Source: Holophagaceae bacterium (lineage in GTDB: Bacteria; Acidobacteriota; Holophagae; Holophagales; Holophagaceae). Taken from it: 8,018 bases of DNA. The position numbers and the translations under genes were made by a program. Below the pieces are notes generated by a model. It made no database searches. It had not been told where the DNA came from and saw nothing but the letters and a program-made list of their open reading frames with translations. Where the stretch lies: the NCBI GenBank assembly GCA_025353305.1, contig JANXQX010000130.1, positions 1 to 8,018 on the forward strand, given 5' to 3'. This document shows positions 1 to 6,243 of this stretch, piece after piece. Every line of letters starts with the position of its first letter. The first letter of the stretch is position 1.

Positions 1-139
1 CGCCGCCACAGGGCTTCACGCGGGGCAGGCGCGCCTTCTCCAGCACCAGCACAGAGCGGCCACGCCGGGCCAAGTGATAAGCCGCCGCGCCCCCCGCTGG
101 TCCAGCGCCGATGATGATGCAATCGTGGATGAAAGCCAT
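1..139 (-). CDS. FAD-dependent oxidoreductase, geranylgeranyl reductase-like, N-terminus only
   Basis: This is the first 46 residues of a flavoprotein that runs off the left edge. Translation from the ATG at 139-137 gives a hydrophobic beta-strand (residues 7-10) followed by the dinucleotide-binding loop GAGPAG (11-16), then an alpha-helix and the strand SVLVLEK. Glu34 at the end of that strand is where Rossmann-type flavoproteins bind the ribose of FAD. The sequence PRVKPCGG (39-46) matches the region just after the FAD site in the geranylgeranyl reductase family, which reduces isoprenoid chains of quinones or lipids. Family membership beyond 'FAD oxidoreductase' is inferred from this short stretch. 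The gene is transcribed away from the outer-membrane protein gene at 347. No strong Shine-Dalgarno lies upstream of the ATG, but it starts immediately before the Rossmann fold, as expected. Confidence 0.8.
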   Translation of the reverse strand, partial: MAFIHDCIIIGAGPAGGAAAYHLARRGRSVLVLEKARLPRVKPCGG

Positions 140-146
140 CGGGAAA

Positions 147-173
147 GTGTGGCAGAGGCAGGTGTGGCAGAGG
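147..173. repeat. two direct 12-bp repeats upstream of the flavoprotein gene
   Basis: GTGTGGCAGAGG occurs at 147-158 and again at 162-173, a 15-bp period. The copies sit 8 to 34 bases upstream of the flavoprotein start on the opposite strand, inside its 5' leader. They could be a pair of binding sites or a simple slippage duplication. The sequence alone cannot decide. Confidence 0.5.
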
Positions 174-346
174 GCTGCCGCCTGGTCGTCAACGGGGCGA
201 TTTGGTCAAGATTTACCCCGTGAAAATAGGTCTTTGCATTCACTGCGCACGGGGTATAGCGTGAATGAAGAATCAATTGGTTTACAACGCTTATCAGCAC
301 TTCTTTCCTTCATATTGATATGGAGAATTTTTCAAGGAGTCAGGTC

Positions 347-874
347 ATGCGAATCCCGGGTTTAGTGCTTGCGTCACTGATCGCATCAGCCCCCCTTGCA
401 GCCCAGAGCGTGGAAATGTGGGCCGGCGCCGTCACCGGCATGGAGCTTCAGGGACAGGACGATCGGGGCGCCAAGGATGCCGCGACCTTTGGGGTGACGG
501 GCGGTGCCTGGTTCAATAGCCATTGGGGAATGGATGCCTCGTTCCGCACGGCCAACATTGAATCGAGCCGGGGGCAGGGCAGCGGGAACCAGCAGTATCT
601 GACCACCGGAGCCCTCTTCAATTTTCTTCCCGGCAACAAATTCTGGAAAATTTACGCCAAGGCCGGCGTCGGGAGCGTCAACATCCAGCCGCCCTGGTCC
701 GGATCCAGCAGCTCCACCACGAAAACCGTGACCCTGATCGGCGCTGGAACCCAGTACCGGATCGGGCTGACCGGGTTCGCCGGAATTGAGCTCCAGTTGA
801 TGCGGTTCGACGCCGACTACCACGAATGGCCCGTCCTGATCAGCGCAGGCTGGCGTTTTGGTGTTGGGAAGTAG
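347..874 (+). CDS. small outer-membrane beta-barrel protein (OmpX/opacity-like fold)
   Basis: This is a 175-residue secreted protein, probably a small outer-membrane barrel. Residues 1-20 form a signal peptide: MRIPG, a hydrophobic core, then an A-P-L-A-A-Q-S cleavage region. The mature part alternates hydrophobic and polar residues and is rich in Gly, aromatic and short turn motifs. Examples are the WGMDASFRTANIES and WKIYAKAGVGSVN strands, a Ser-rich loop (SGSSSSTTK) and a final strand ending SAGWRFGVGK, the pattern of 8-stranded barrels. The start at 347 is preferred because AAGGAG (334-339) lies 7 bases upstream and the signal peptide begins there; an in-frame ATG at 320 has no such site. 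The gene is monocistronic by position, convergent with the next gene. Its exact function and ligand cannot be read. Confidence 0.75.
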   Translation: MRIPGLVLASLIASAPLAAQSVEMWAGAVTGMELQGQDDRGAKDAATFGVTGGAWFNSHWGMDASFRTANIESSRGQGSGNQQYLTTGALFNFLPGNKFWKIYAKAGVGSVNIQPPWSGSSSSTTKTVTLIGAGTQYRIGLTGFAGIELQLMRFDADYHEWPVLISAGWRFGVGK

Positions 875-975
875 GCGGCGATCCAGTCATGGGGATTCTT
901 TAGCGCCGTCCAGATAGCCACTCGTTTTCAAGTCACTGAGGGCTTCATTTTGCAGGGCTGGGCTATGGGCCTGCT

Positions 976-1539
976 TCAGGGCAGGTAGTCTTGCGGGATG
1001 GGGCTTAGGGACGTTTCGTCGTCCCACTGGGCGAACGTGATCCAGTATCGGGTGCCGTCGTTGAAGAGTTCGATGCTGTTGATGCCCCGGGCGGTGACTG
1101 GGCCATCGGCCTTGAGGCGGGATTCGTAGGTGCTCCACACATGGGTGATGGCGCCGAACTTCCGGGTGAGGCGATGGATCTCCTTTTCGAAGAACCCCGT
1201 TGTTGTCATGCCGTCCGCGCCATCCACATAACCTTGATGATCCTTCACCGTCATCGCGGCCTTGCCCGCCTTGTCCCGGCGCGAGGTCACGAAGCGGAGT
1301 TCGGGGATGTACAGTGTGCGGTCCCGCGCCCAATCGCGGGGCTGGCCCGCTGGTCCGCTGATCACCTCGTAGTAGGCCTTGATCATTCCGTCCACGGAAC
1401 TGACATCTTCCGGACGGGGCGGGATGGTGGCGACTTTGATATGAGCAGACCCTTTTTTCGAAGTCGTTTGGGGCAGCAATGGCGGCGTGCCCAGCAAGAC
1501 CAGCGTCAGAAGCAGCAAGGGGCGATTCATCAAGCGCAT
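976..1539 (-). CDS. secreted NTF2-like (SnoaL/DUF4440-type) protein
   Basis: This is a 187-residue protein with a signal peptide of about 24 residues: MRLMNR, then a Leu-rich core, then GTPPLLPQ. The remainder fits the cone-shaped NTF2-like fold. A helix with VDGMIKAYYEVISG is followed by DWARDRTLYIPELRFV, a central helix EKEIHRLTRKFG, and alternating strands ITHVWSTYESRL, ARGINSIELFNDG and RYWITFAQWDDE. The W-E-x-R strand and the G-x-x-x-x-x-L-F-x-D-G-x-R-Y-W-I strand pair are what I would expect of SnoaL/DUF4440 relatives. These range from polyketide cyclases to binding proteins with no known reaction, so no activity is assigned. GGGAGG (1549-1544) precedes the chosen ATG by 4-5 bases; a second ATG at 1530 is possible. 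It is divergent from the Fe-S protein gene with 108 bases between them. Confidence 0.7.
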   Translation of the reverse strand: MRLMNRPLLLLTLVLLGTPPLLPQTTSKKGSAHIKVATIPPRPEDVSSVDGMIKAYYEVISGPAGQPRDWARDRTLYIPELRFVTSRRDKAGKAAMTVKDHQGYVDGADGMTTTGFFEKEIHRLTRKFGAITHVWSTYESRLKADGPVTARGINSIELFNDGTRYWITFAQWDDETSLSPIPQDYLP

Positions 1540-1647
1540 GGGACCTCCCGGGTCGAAAACGGCTGGACCAAACCTTATCCAAGAACCGGGCCAGATGTGT
1601 CCCAAATCGGTCGCAGATATTCCTATACTTTGGCCTGGAGTGCGACG

Positions 1648-2829
1648 ATGGGCCACCACCTGGGTACCAAGGACAGTCTGGTTCCGCTGATCGACCGCCT
1701 GAACAAGTACCCCATCGGCCTGGTGGACAGCTCGAAATTGCGGGAGATCCTCGCCTTGCTGTTCGACGAGCGGGAGGCCTTCGTGGCTTCGCGCTTCCCA
1801 CTGGAAGAATCAACGCTTCCCGAACTCGTCCGGGCCACGGGAATGTCCGGAGAGGAGCTGCTTCCACTGCTGGACGCCATGGCCGACAAGGGCCTGGTGA
1901 TGGACATGCCGTACGCAGGGACCACTTATTACCTGCTGATGCCCGGGCTCATCGGCTTTTTCGAATTCACCTTTATGAAGCACCGGGCTGATCTGCCCCT
2001 GGAGCGCCTGGCCACGCTGATGCGCGAATACCTGGTGGAAAGCCAGGCCAAGGAATTCTTCGGCAGCAAGACCCAGCTCACCCGCGCCCTGGCCTACGAG
2101 GAGCACATTCCCGTGACTTCGGAGATCGCCACCTACGAACGGGCGCGCGAAATCATCCACGAAGCGGGAATCGGCGCCGTGGGCATCTGCTACTGCCGCC
2201 ACAAGAAGTCGCATCAGGGGAAAACGTGCGCCAAGGGGGCGCCCATGGAGGGCATTTGCATTTCTCTCGGGAGCGGCGCGAAATTCCTTGCCCGCCGGGG
2301 CTTCGCCGAATTGAAAACAGAAGCGGAATTGCTGGAGGTCATCGACCGGGCGCGGGACCTCCGGCTGACACATGTGACGGACAACATCCGCGAGCAGCCA
2401 TCGTTCATCTGCAATTGCTGCCGCTGCTGCTGCGAACTCATGGCGGGCGTCCAGATGGGATTCCACGAAGGCATCGCCAAGACCGGCTTCACCGCGGTCA
2501 TCGATCCGGAGCGCTGCGACTATTGTGGGACCTGTTTCAGCGCGTGCAACGTGAAGGCGATCGGCCTTGCAAAGGGGCGGACCTTCGCTTCTCCGGAGGA
2601 CCGTTTCGCCGAGGTCAAGGGAGCGGTCTGCCTGGGCTGCGGCGCCTGCATTTCCGCCTGCGAAAAGGTGGCCTTGCGGCTGGTCCCGGCCCACAACCGG
2701 ATGCTCCCGCCCCGCAAGAAACGTGATCTGTTCGTCCGCATTTTGAGGGAGAAGGGTCGGCTGGGCCCCTTCGTGGCCAGTCGGCTCAAGAAGCAGGTGC
2801 GGCGGGCATTGACGTTCGGGCGCGGCTGA
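1648..2829 (+). CDS. polyferredoxin-type 4Fe-4S protein with N-terminal winged-helix-like region
   Basis: This is a 393-residue cytoplasmic Fe-S protein, probably an electron carrier or a subunit of a redox complex. About residues 55-90 look like a winged-helix segment (LPELVRATGMSGEELLPLLDAMADKGLV). A middle Cys region has CYCRHKKSHQGKTC (181-194) and Cys204. An unusual cluster CNCCRCCC (255-262) follows. Two ferredoxin-type motifs then come in order: C290-x2-C293-x2-C296-x3-C300 and C328-x2-C331-x2-C334-x3-C338. Each can bind one 4Fe-4S cluster, though the usual proline after the fourth Cys is missing in both. The tail is basic. The ATG at 1648 has GGAG (1637-1640) 7 bases upstream. The long upstream in-frame extension back to 1141 overlaps the NTF2-like gene antisense and is not used. 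The gene lies 53 bases before the hydrolase remnant. The partner protein is unknown. Confidence 0.82.
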   Translation: MGHHLGTKDSLVPLIDRLNKYPIGLVDSSKLREILALLFDEREAFVASRFPLEESTLPELVRATGMSGEELLPLLDAMADKGLVMDMPYAGTTYYLLMPGLIGFFEFTFMKHRADLPLERLATLMREYLVESQAKEFFGSKTQLTRALAYEEHIPVTSEIATYERAREIIHEAGIGAVGICYCRHKKSHQGKTCAKGAPMEGICISLGSGAKFLARRGFAELKTEAELLEVIDRARDLRLTHVTDNIREQPSFICNCCRCCCELMAGVQMGFHEGIAKTGFTAVIDPERCDYCGTCFSACNVKAIGLAKGRTFASPEDRFAEVKGAVCLGCGACISACEKVALRLVPAHNRMLPPRKKRDLFVRILREKGRLGPFVASRLKKQVRRALTFGRG

Positions 2830-2882
2830 GCAAGGGAGCTCCAGGATCACGCTACGCTCATCCAAATTCCCCGGAGGACATC

Positions 2883-2982
2883 ATGCCGCTACTAGATTCG
2901 ACCCGCAGCATCCTGGTGGTGATCGACCTTCAAGGCAAGCTCATCGGCATGGCGCACCGGCCGGCCCTGGTGGCCAGCGGAA
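2883..2982 (+). pseudogene. isochorismatase-family cysteine hydrolase, truncated after ~32 codons
   Basis: The start is intact: GGAGG (2873-2877) sits 5 bases before the ATG, and MPLLDSTRSILVVIDLQGKL is the typical first strand of isochorismatase-like hydrolases. Its Asp in VIDLQ belongs to the Asp-Lys-Cys catalytic triad. The match continues through the RPALVAS region and then stops at about 2975-2982. The Lys and Cys parts of the fold are absent; intact members are usually about 180-200 residues. The same frame continues for about 35 more codons with Gly/Arg/Ser-rich composition unlike the family and ends at 3095. The gene is therefore a 5' fragment left by a deletion or insertion junction. 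It may once have been co-transcribed with the Fe-S protein upstream. Confidence 0.7.
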
Positions 2983-3040
2983 TCGGTTCTTCGCCTATGA
3001 CCGGGCGCTACAGATCCTGGCCGAGGGGGCGGAGCCCTAA
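2981..3040 (+). pseudogene. 3' tail of an unidentified gene fused at the junction
   Basis: In a different frame from the hydrolase start, 2981-3040 reads NRFFAYDRALQILAEGAEP followed by TAA. This looks like the helical C-terminus of a real protein rather than random sequence. It begins where the hydrolase similarity ends, so it is read as the tail of another gene joined at a deletion breakpoint. It is too short to name. Confidence 0.4.
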
Positions 3041-3430
3041 GGTTCGTGGGTGCCACAGGGCGGATTCGAGGGGCACCACTGGCGGTGGGAATTAATTCGT
3101 TCGGTGAGTCTTCGAAAAGATCCTCGCTGAGTACTATCCCTTTATGAACCAAATTTTGAGCATCCTCCAAACCCCCGATACACGGCTGACCCCGCAGGGG
3201 CACATTAGGAATTCGACCCGATCGGCGAGAATTCTCGGCAAGGGCGATTTTGTATCATTCGCGTTTACAAATTTGAGTAATGAAGTAGGGAGGCCGAAAT
3301 CTGGCGCTCACTGGAGAACTTCATGACCAACACTCGCAAGCCCCCCAAGGAAGTCGCAATCCCCCTGCACACCCAAGACCGGGATCTTGATGGGAGCGAC
3401 GATCTCCCCTTCCCCTTTAGGAGGTACACA
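3041..3430. other. non-coding or decayed stretch after the junction
   Basis: No convincing intact gene is seen here. Around 3085-3145 two frames together give GINSFGESS then EKILAEYYPF, linked only if one base is missing near 3112. This could be the decayed C-terminus of a larger enzyme; transketolase tails have a loosely similar F-G-x-S stretch, but that is a weak guess. A 12-bp palindrome CGAGAATTCTCG lies at 3226-3237. An open frame starting at 3323 (GGAGA at 3313-3317) runs in phase into the gene at 3431 and would add 36 residues to it. Confidence 0.35.
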
Positions 3431-3760
3431 ATGAACCTAGAAGCGAAGACCAGCAGGACAATCCAAATCGCCATGCACCCTCGTGACCATATTCATGAAG
3501 GAAGAGGCGATTCCCCCATGAAAAGGTACGGCGGGTTTGGATGTAACCACCTTAATTCCTGGGAATTAGCGTCGATGGAACACAGGGGTTACGATCCCGG
3601 CGCATTGATCAAGATCCAGGATGAGGCCATGTCTGAGAGGGATATCCTCACCTTCTGCGCAGCCAGAATGCCGAGGTACTGGACAGATGATGGGGCCGTG
3701 CTGGTTCATCCAAGAGAGGTGCACGAGTGGCTCGTACAAAACAGGGAGGAGTTTCTCTAA
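3431..3760 (+). CDS. small hypothetical protein
   Basis: This is a 109-residue protein of unknown function with no membrane segment or signal peptide. The start is chosen because AGGAGG (just before 3427) lies about 6 bases upstream, the best ribosome site in this stretch; an in-phase ATG at 3323 would extend it by 36 residues. The second half looks more like a folded domain. It has an acidic helix (GALIKIQDEAMSERDILTFCAARM), then PRYWTDDGAVLVHPREVHEWLVQNREEFL, where a strand-turn-helix with W and H residues precedes the stop. I do not recognise the family. A small DNA-binding or excisionase-like role would fit the mobile setting but is only conjecture. It ends 110 bases before the structured leader of the retroelement. 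Confidence 0.5.
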   Translation: MNLEAKTSRTIQIAMHPRDHIHEGRGDSPMKRYGGFGCNHLNSWELASMEHRGYDPGALIKIQDEAMSERDILTFCAARMPRYWTDDGAVLVHPREVHEWLVQNREEFL

Positions 3761-3869
3761 TTCTGTCGGGACCATGACCGGCGGCCCGGCGCACTGCCTG
3801 CTTGGTGGTCTATCTAAGTAAAGAAGTACAAACCCGCCATCCGATTCTGTGGCGCCTAGTAGCACCAAG

Positions 3870-4320
3870 ATATCGATGGTGATCCAACCAGTGTTCAGGC
3901 GACCGTTCGCCTGAGTGGGTTGATCAGTTCATCACCACCATTCCGTTTCTTGGGGTGGTCACCATCGGTCTGTTTGCAAAGGAGTGTTCGATGACATCAG
4001 AACGTTCGCCCCCATACCGATAGAGCCCTGCGTCGTGGCGTCCTTCGCCCATCGCAGACGTGTTACCGGGCCTCCGGCCCCAACGACACACCTGCCACCG
4101 CTCTGGACGCCACGACGCAGGGCGGGGTCCTTGCTCACACGGTCCGGCCTCCACAGAGACCCACGTACGTAAAGGCAACCTCCCCACCGCACTACCGCTC
4201 CTATGACCCCGCTGGAGGGGAGACATGATGCACCCACCTCCCCAACCGGCACCTCGACACTCACATGTCATCACACCCAAGTCCCTGGGTCGAGACATGC
4301 ATTCATGGAGGCAGAGCCAA
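3870..4320 (+). ncRNA. inverted-repeat-rich leader of a group II intron-like retroelement
   Basis: This is about 450 bases without a convincing gene but with dense nested complementarity, upstream of the reverse transcriptase and on its strand. One nested hairpin has GGTGAT (3878-3883) with ATCACC (3931-3936), CAACC (3885-3889) with GGTTG (3918-3922), and TCAGGCG (3895-3901) with CGCCTGA (3908-3914). An alternative outer pairing is GATGGTGA (3875-3882) with TCACCATC (3959-3966). A perfect 19-bp stem follows at 4025-4123. CATGTC (4264-4269) can pair with GACATG (4294-4299). In group II introns, domains I-III precede the ORF carried in domain IV, so this is inferred to be the ribozyme's 5' part. 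I could not fix the 5' splice end; no clear GTGYG start was chosen. Confidence 0.5.
4025..4123. repeat. perfect 19-bp inverted repeat with a structured 61-base loop
   Basis: GCCCTGCGTCGTGGCGTCC at 4025-4043 is exactly complementary to 4105-4123. The loop holds its own hairpin: GGGCC (4068-4072), TCC, then GGCCC (4076-4080), flanked by GTGT and ACAC that can extend it. Long GC-rich stems with inner hairpins like this are expected of a folded RNA domain rather than a protein gene. No U-run follows the stem, so it is not a simple terminator. Confidence 0.75.
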
Positions 4321-4987
4321 ATGGATAACAACACCACCCAACAGCCCTACCCCGTAAGGCTCTCGCATATACGTCATCGACCTGCCCACACACAGTGGTG
4401 GGACCACTCGAACTGGTTCTCCAAGCTAGCAGAACAACGCAAGCTCCAGATCCGAGAGGCATCAGTCCGCTACCCAGAAGACTTGGGGATCCACCAGGGA
4501 GCATCGCCCCTGACCTGCATCAACCCGTGCTTCACCGTCGAGCGTCTCAAAGTAGCAACCGACCTTCTCAACGAGGATGCCTGCCCTGGCATCGACGGGG
4601 AGACCGTGCAGTCCTTCAAGCAGCGGGCAACCGACGCCTACCTTGAAGAGTTGGTACATCAGGTACGAACGCGACGCTTCTACCCGCAAGCGAACCGCTG
4701 GGTATCGATCCCGAAGCATGACGGGTCGGACCGTGTCCTCGGAATCCCCTGCGTGGAAGACCGAGCAGTACAAGGAACATGGCGGCTGATCGTAGAGCCA
4801 GCCTTCGAACGCAAGTTCCTCGACTGCTCATACGGTTACCGCCCAGATCGAAGCTGCCATCAGGCCGTGTCAGAGATCGCCAAAGAGATCGGATCACGCG
4901 GAAACCTCTGGGTTCTCGACGCCGACTTCAAGGGGTACTTCGACTCTGTGCCCCACGACAATCTGATGGACTGTCTCCGACGACACG

Positions 4988-5087
4988 TCACCGATCCCAA
5001 TACCGTTCACTTAAGGAATGTAAGTGTTGCAAACAGGTGAGAAATGCTAATATGTATACTCTAAGTGAACGGTATTGTCACCGATCC
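4988..5087. repeat. target-site duplication of the MITE
   Basis: TCACCGATCC stands at 4988-4997 and 5078-5087. The preceding G (4987 and 5077) also matches, so the identity is 11 bp if that G is counted as target rather than as the last base of the element. Bases outside (C4986 against G5077 of the element end, C4998 against G5088) do not extend it. The copies are identical, suggesting the insertion is not ancient. Confidence 0.88.
4998..5077. mobile_element. 80-bp MITE with IS4-like ends
   Basis: This non-coding miniature element has perfect 16-bp terminal inverted repeats: CAATACCGTTCACTTA at 4998-5013 and its complement at 5062-5077. Flanking it is the direct duplication TCACCGATCC at 4988-4997 and 5078-5087. 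The 48-base centre has no open frame. Excision of one 90-base unit gives back continuous RT codons (..RHVTDPVFLT..), proving it is an insertion. A long target duplication of 10-13 bp is typical of the IS4 family. From memory, the E. coli IS4 end contains AATGCCGATCAGTTAAGG, which resembles AATACCGTTCACTTAAGG here. It therefore probably moved using an IS4-type transposase encoded elsewhere; none is in this window. A short inner complement (CACTTA 5008-5013, TAAGTG 5021-5026) repeats the end motif. Confidence 0.88.
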
Positions 5088-5925
5088 GGTCTTCCTTACG
5101 TTCTGCCACCGCATCCTTCAGGCGAGCATCAAGGCCGATGGAGAACGTGGGCGATCAGCACTGGGAGTTCCACAAGGTGGGATCGTTTCTCCATTACTCT
5201 CCAACCTCTATGCTCATGAAGCCCTCGACCTTCACTTCGAATTCGAGATCCGCCCGAGGCTCAGAGGTTGGGCACGACTCTTCCGATATGCCGACGACTT
5301 TGTCGTACTGACAGAATCAGAGAATGACGCCAAGCAAGTGAAGGAACTGATCGAGATACGTACTAGCCGGTATGGCCTGACCCTTCATCCGACCAAGACG
5401 ACCATCCGAAACATGACCTGCCCGGAGCTACAGCCACCTGTAGCCGAGGACGACCACCGCGAACTACTCTTTCTCGGCTACGAACTTTCGTGGCATCAAA
5501 CAAGCAAAGGGCAATGGGAGCTGGTTGGACGGACGGCACCAGGACGGAGAGAGAAAGCCCTTCAGCGATGGCGGGACCACCTCGAACTTCTCCGCAAGGA
5601 GATGAGACAGCAGCAACGGCAACGCCCAGGTCACATTGACCTGAAGTTCATCGAACGGCTCGACCGCTCGGTCTACGACCACATTGTCGGATTTACCAGC
5701 TACTACCTGGCAGAGGGCAACGAGACCGAGCTAAGCCTCTACGAGAACGGCGTATACCGCCTAGCCGCTGGCTTCTGGAGGCAACACATTGATCAGCGCG
5801 GCCCCAACCCTTACGAGGGCCGGGCCGACGTAATTTGGCCCCAGGTACGGCTACGCAACATCTGTGAACTGTCGAACAAACCCAACCGACCAAACGAGAA
5901 CCCTACGAGGACGGAGGCAGGATGA

Positions 5926-6243
5926 GTCCTGGACCAAGAGCACCACCGAACACGTAATAGCCACAAGTTTTGGCCTCGTCACCGAAACCCTGATACCAGA
6001 TCCTAGGCACGGCCGTACTCGGATTCAGGTAGCACTGCATGGAGGACGGCCACTGGAATTCCAGCCTCCAACCACTTTGGATTAAGACGACGCCGAGCCT
6101 GCCTCGGAGGGCAGGACCACCGAGGTATTCAGTAATGTCCGTACCCGCACGGAGGTCACACTCCGTGCGGATTCCCACAGCAATATAAGTTCACCTCATA
6201 TCAGCAATTCATTTGAATCACTAATCTCATGGAAGGATACAAT
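5926..6243 (+). other. non-coding region 3' of the RT, inverted-repeat-rich
   Basis: No gene is seen here. Complementary segments are GGAGG (6041-6045) with CCTCC (6065-6069) enclosing the palindrome CTGGAATTCCAG (6053-6064), and CCTGCC (6099-6104) with GGCAGG (6110-6115). The latter is mutually exclusive with CCTCGG (6103-6108) pairing with CCGAGG (6120-6125). A strong 10-bp hairpin follows at 6145-6170. In a group II intron, domains V and VI should lie here. I looked for the AGC-triad, two-base bulge and GNRA-capped helix of domain V and did not find a credible match, so the 3' end of the element is unresolved. The last 60 bases are AT-rich and lead into the gene at 6244. Confidence 0.5.
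6145..6170. repeat. 10-bp perfect hairpin
   Basis: CCGCACGGAG (6145-6154) pairs with CTCCGTGCGG (6161-6170) around the six-base loop GTCACA. It could be a domain VI-like helix or the terminal stem of the retroelement. It lacks a following T-run, so a classical intrinsic terminator is not supported. Confidence 0.65.

Larger units (their letters stand above)
4321..5925 (+). pseudogene. ltrA-like: group II intron-type reverse transcriptase/maturase, disrupted by an 80-bp insertion
   Basis: This is a reverse transcriptase/maturase of the kind encoded in group II introns, which helps splicing and copies intron RNA into DNA. Visible in order are PGIDGETV, WVSIPKHDGSDRVLGIP (RT1), SYGYRPDRSCHQAV (RT2), WVLDADFKGYFDSVPHDNL with its first catalytic Asp (RT3), GVPQGGIVSPLLSNLY (5164 onward), the catalytic YADD (5287-5298), and a thumb/X-like segment ending GFTSYYLAEGNETEL...RLAAGFW. 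No HNH endonuclease domain follows. A 90-base duplication-plus-insertion between RT3 and GVPQGG brings stops at 5038 and 5062. The frame is the same on both sides, and removing it restores a protein of about 504 residues. GGAGG (4307-4311) supports the ATG at 4321; ATG 4225 with GGAGG (4214-4218) is an alternative adding 32 residues. As it stands only 239 residues lacking the YADD would be made. Confidence 0.85.

Noticed and set aside
16..300. 94-residue minus-strand open frame across the flavoprotein start
   Set aside because: It is out of phase with the frame that encodes GAGPAG and FAD-binding features; its content is Ser/Arg/Ala-rich shadow sequence.
1624..1629. TATACT as a -10 box for the Fe-S protein gene
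   Set aside because: No -35 at proper spacing, and the implied transcript start would fall right at the ribosome site.
1141..1647. Long upstream extension of the Fe-S protein frame
   Set aside because: It is antisense to the NTF2-like gene and has no domain character; the ATG at 1648 has its own ribosome site.
887..1867. 326-residue minus-strand open frame
   Set aside because: Arg/Pro/His-rich shadow of the NTF2-like and Fe-S genes in a GC-rich region.
3924..4337. Minus-strand frames opposite the retroelement leader
   Set aside because: They overlay the paired RNA stems and have low-complexity Gly/Arg/Trp composition, with no credible ribosome site or domain.
6097..6132. GAGCCTGCC...GTATTC as an intron domain V
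   Set aside because: Only a six-pair helix forms; the bulge, capping loop and pairing of the AGC triad do not fit.
6145..6170. Intrinsic terminator for the RT
   Set aside because: The stem is strong but is followed by ATTCCCAC rather than a T-run.
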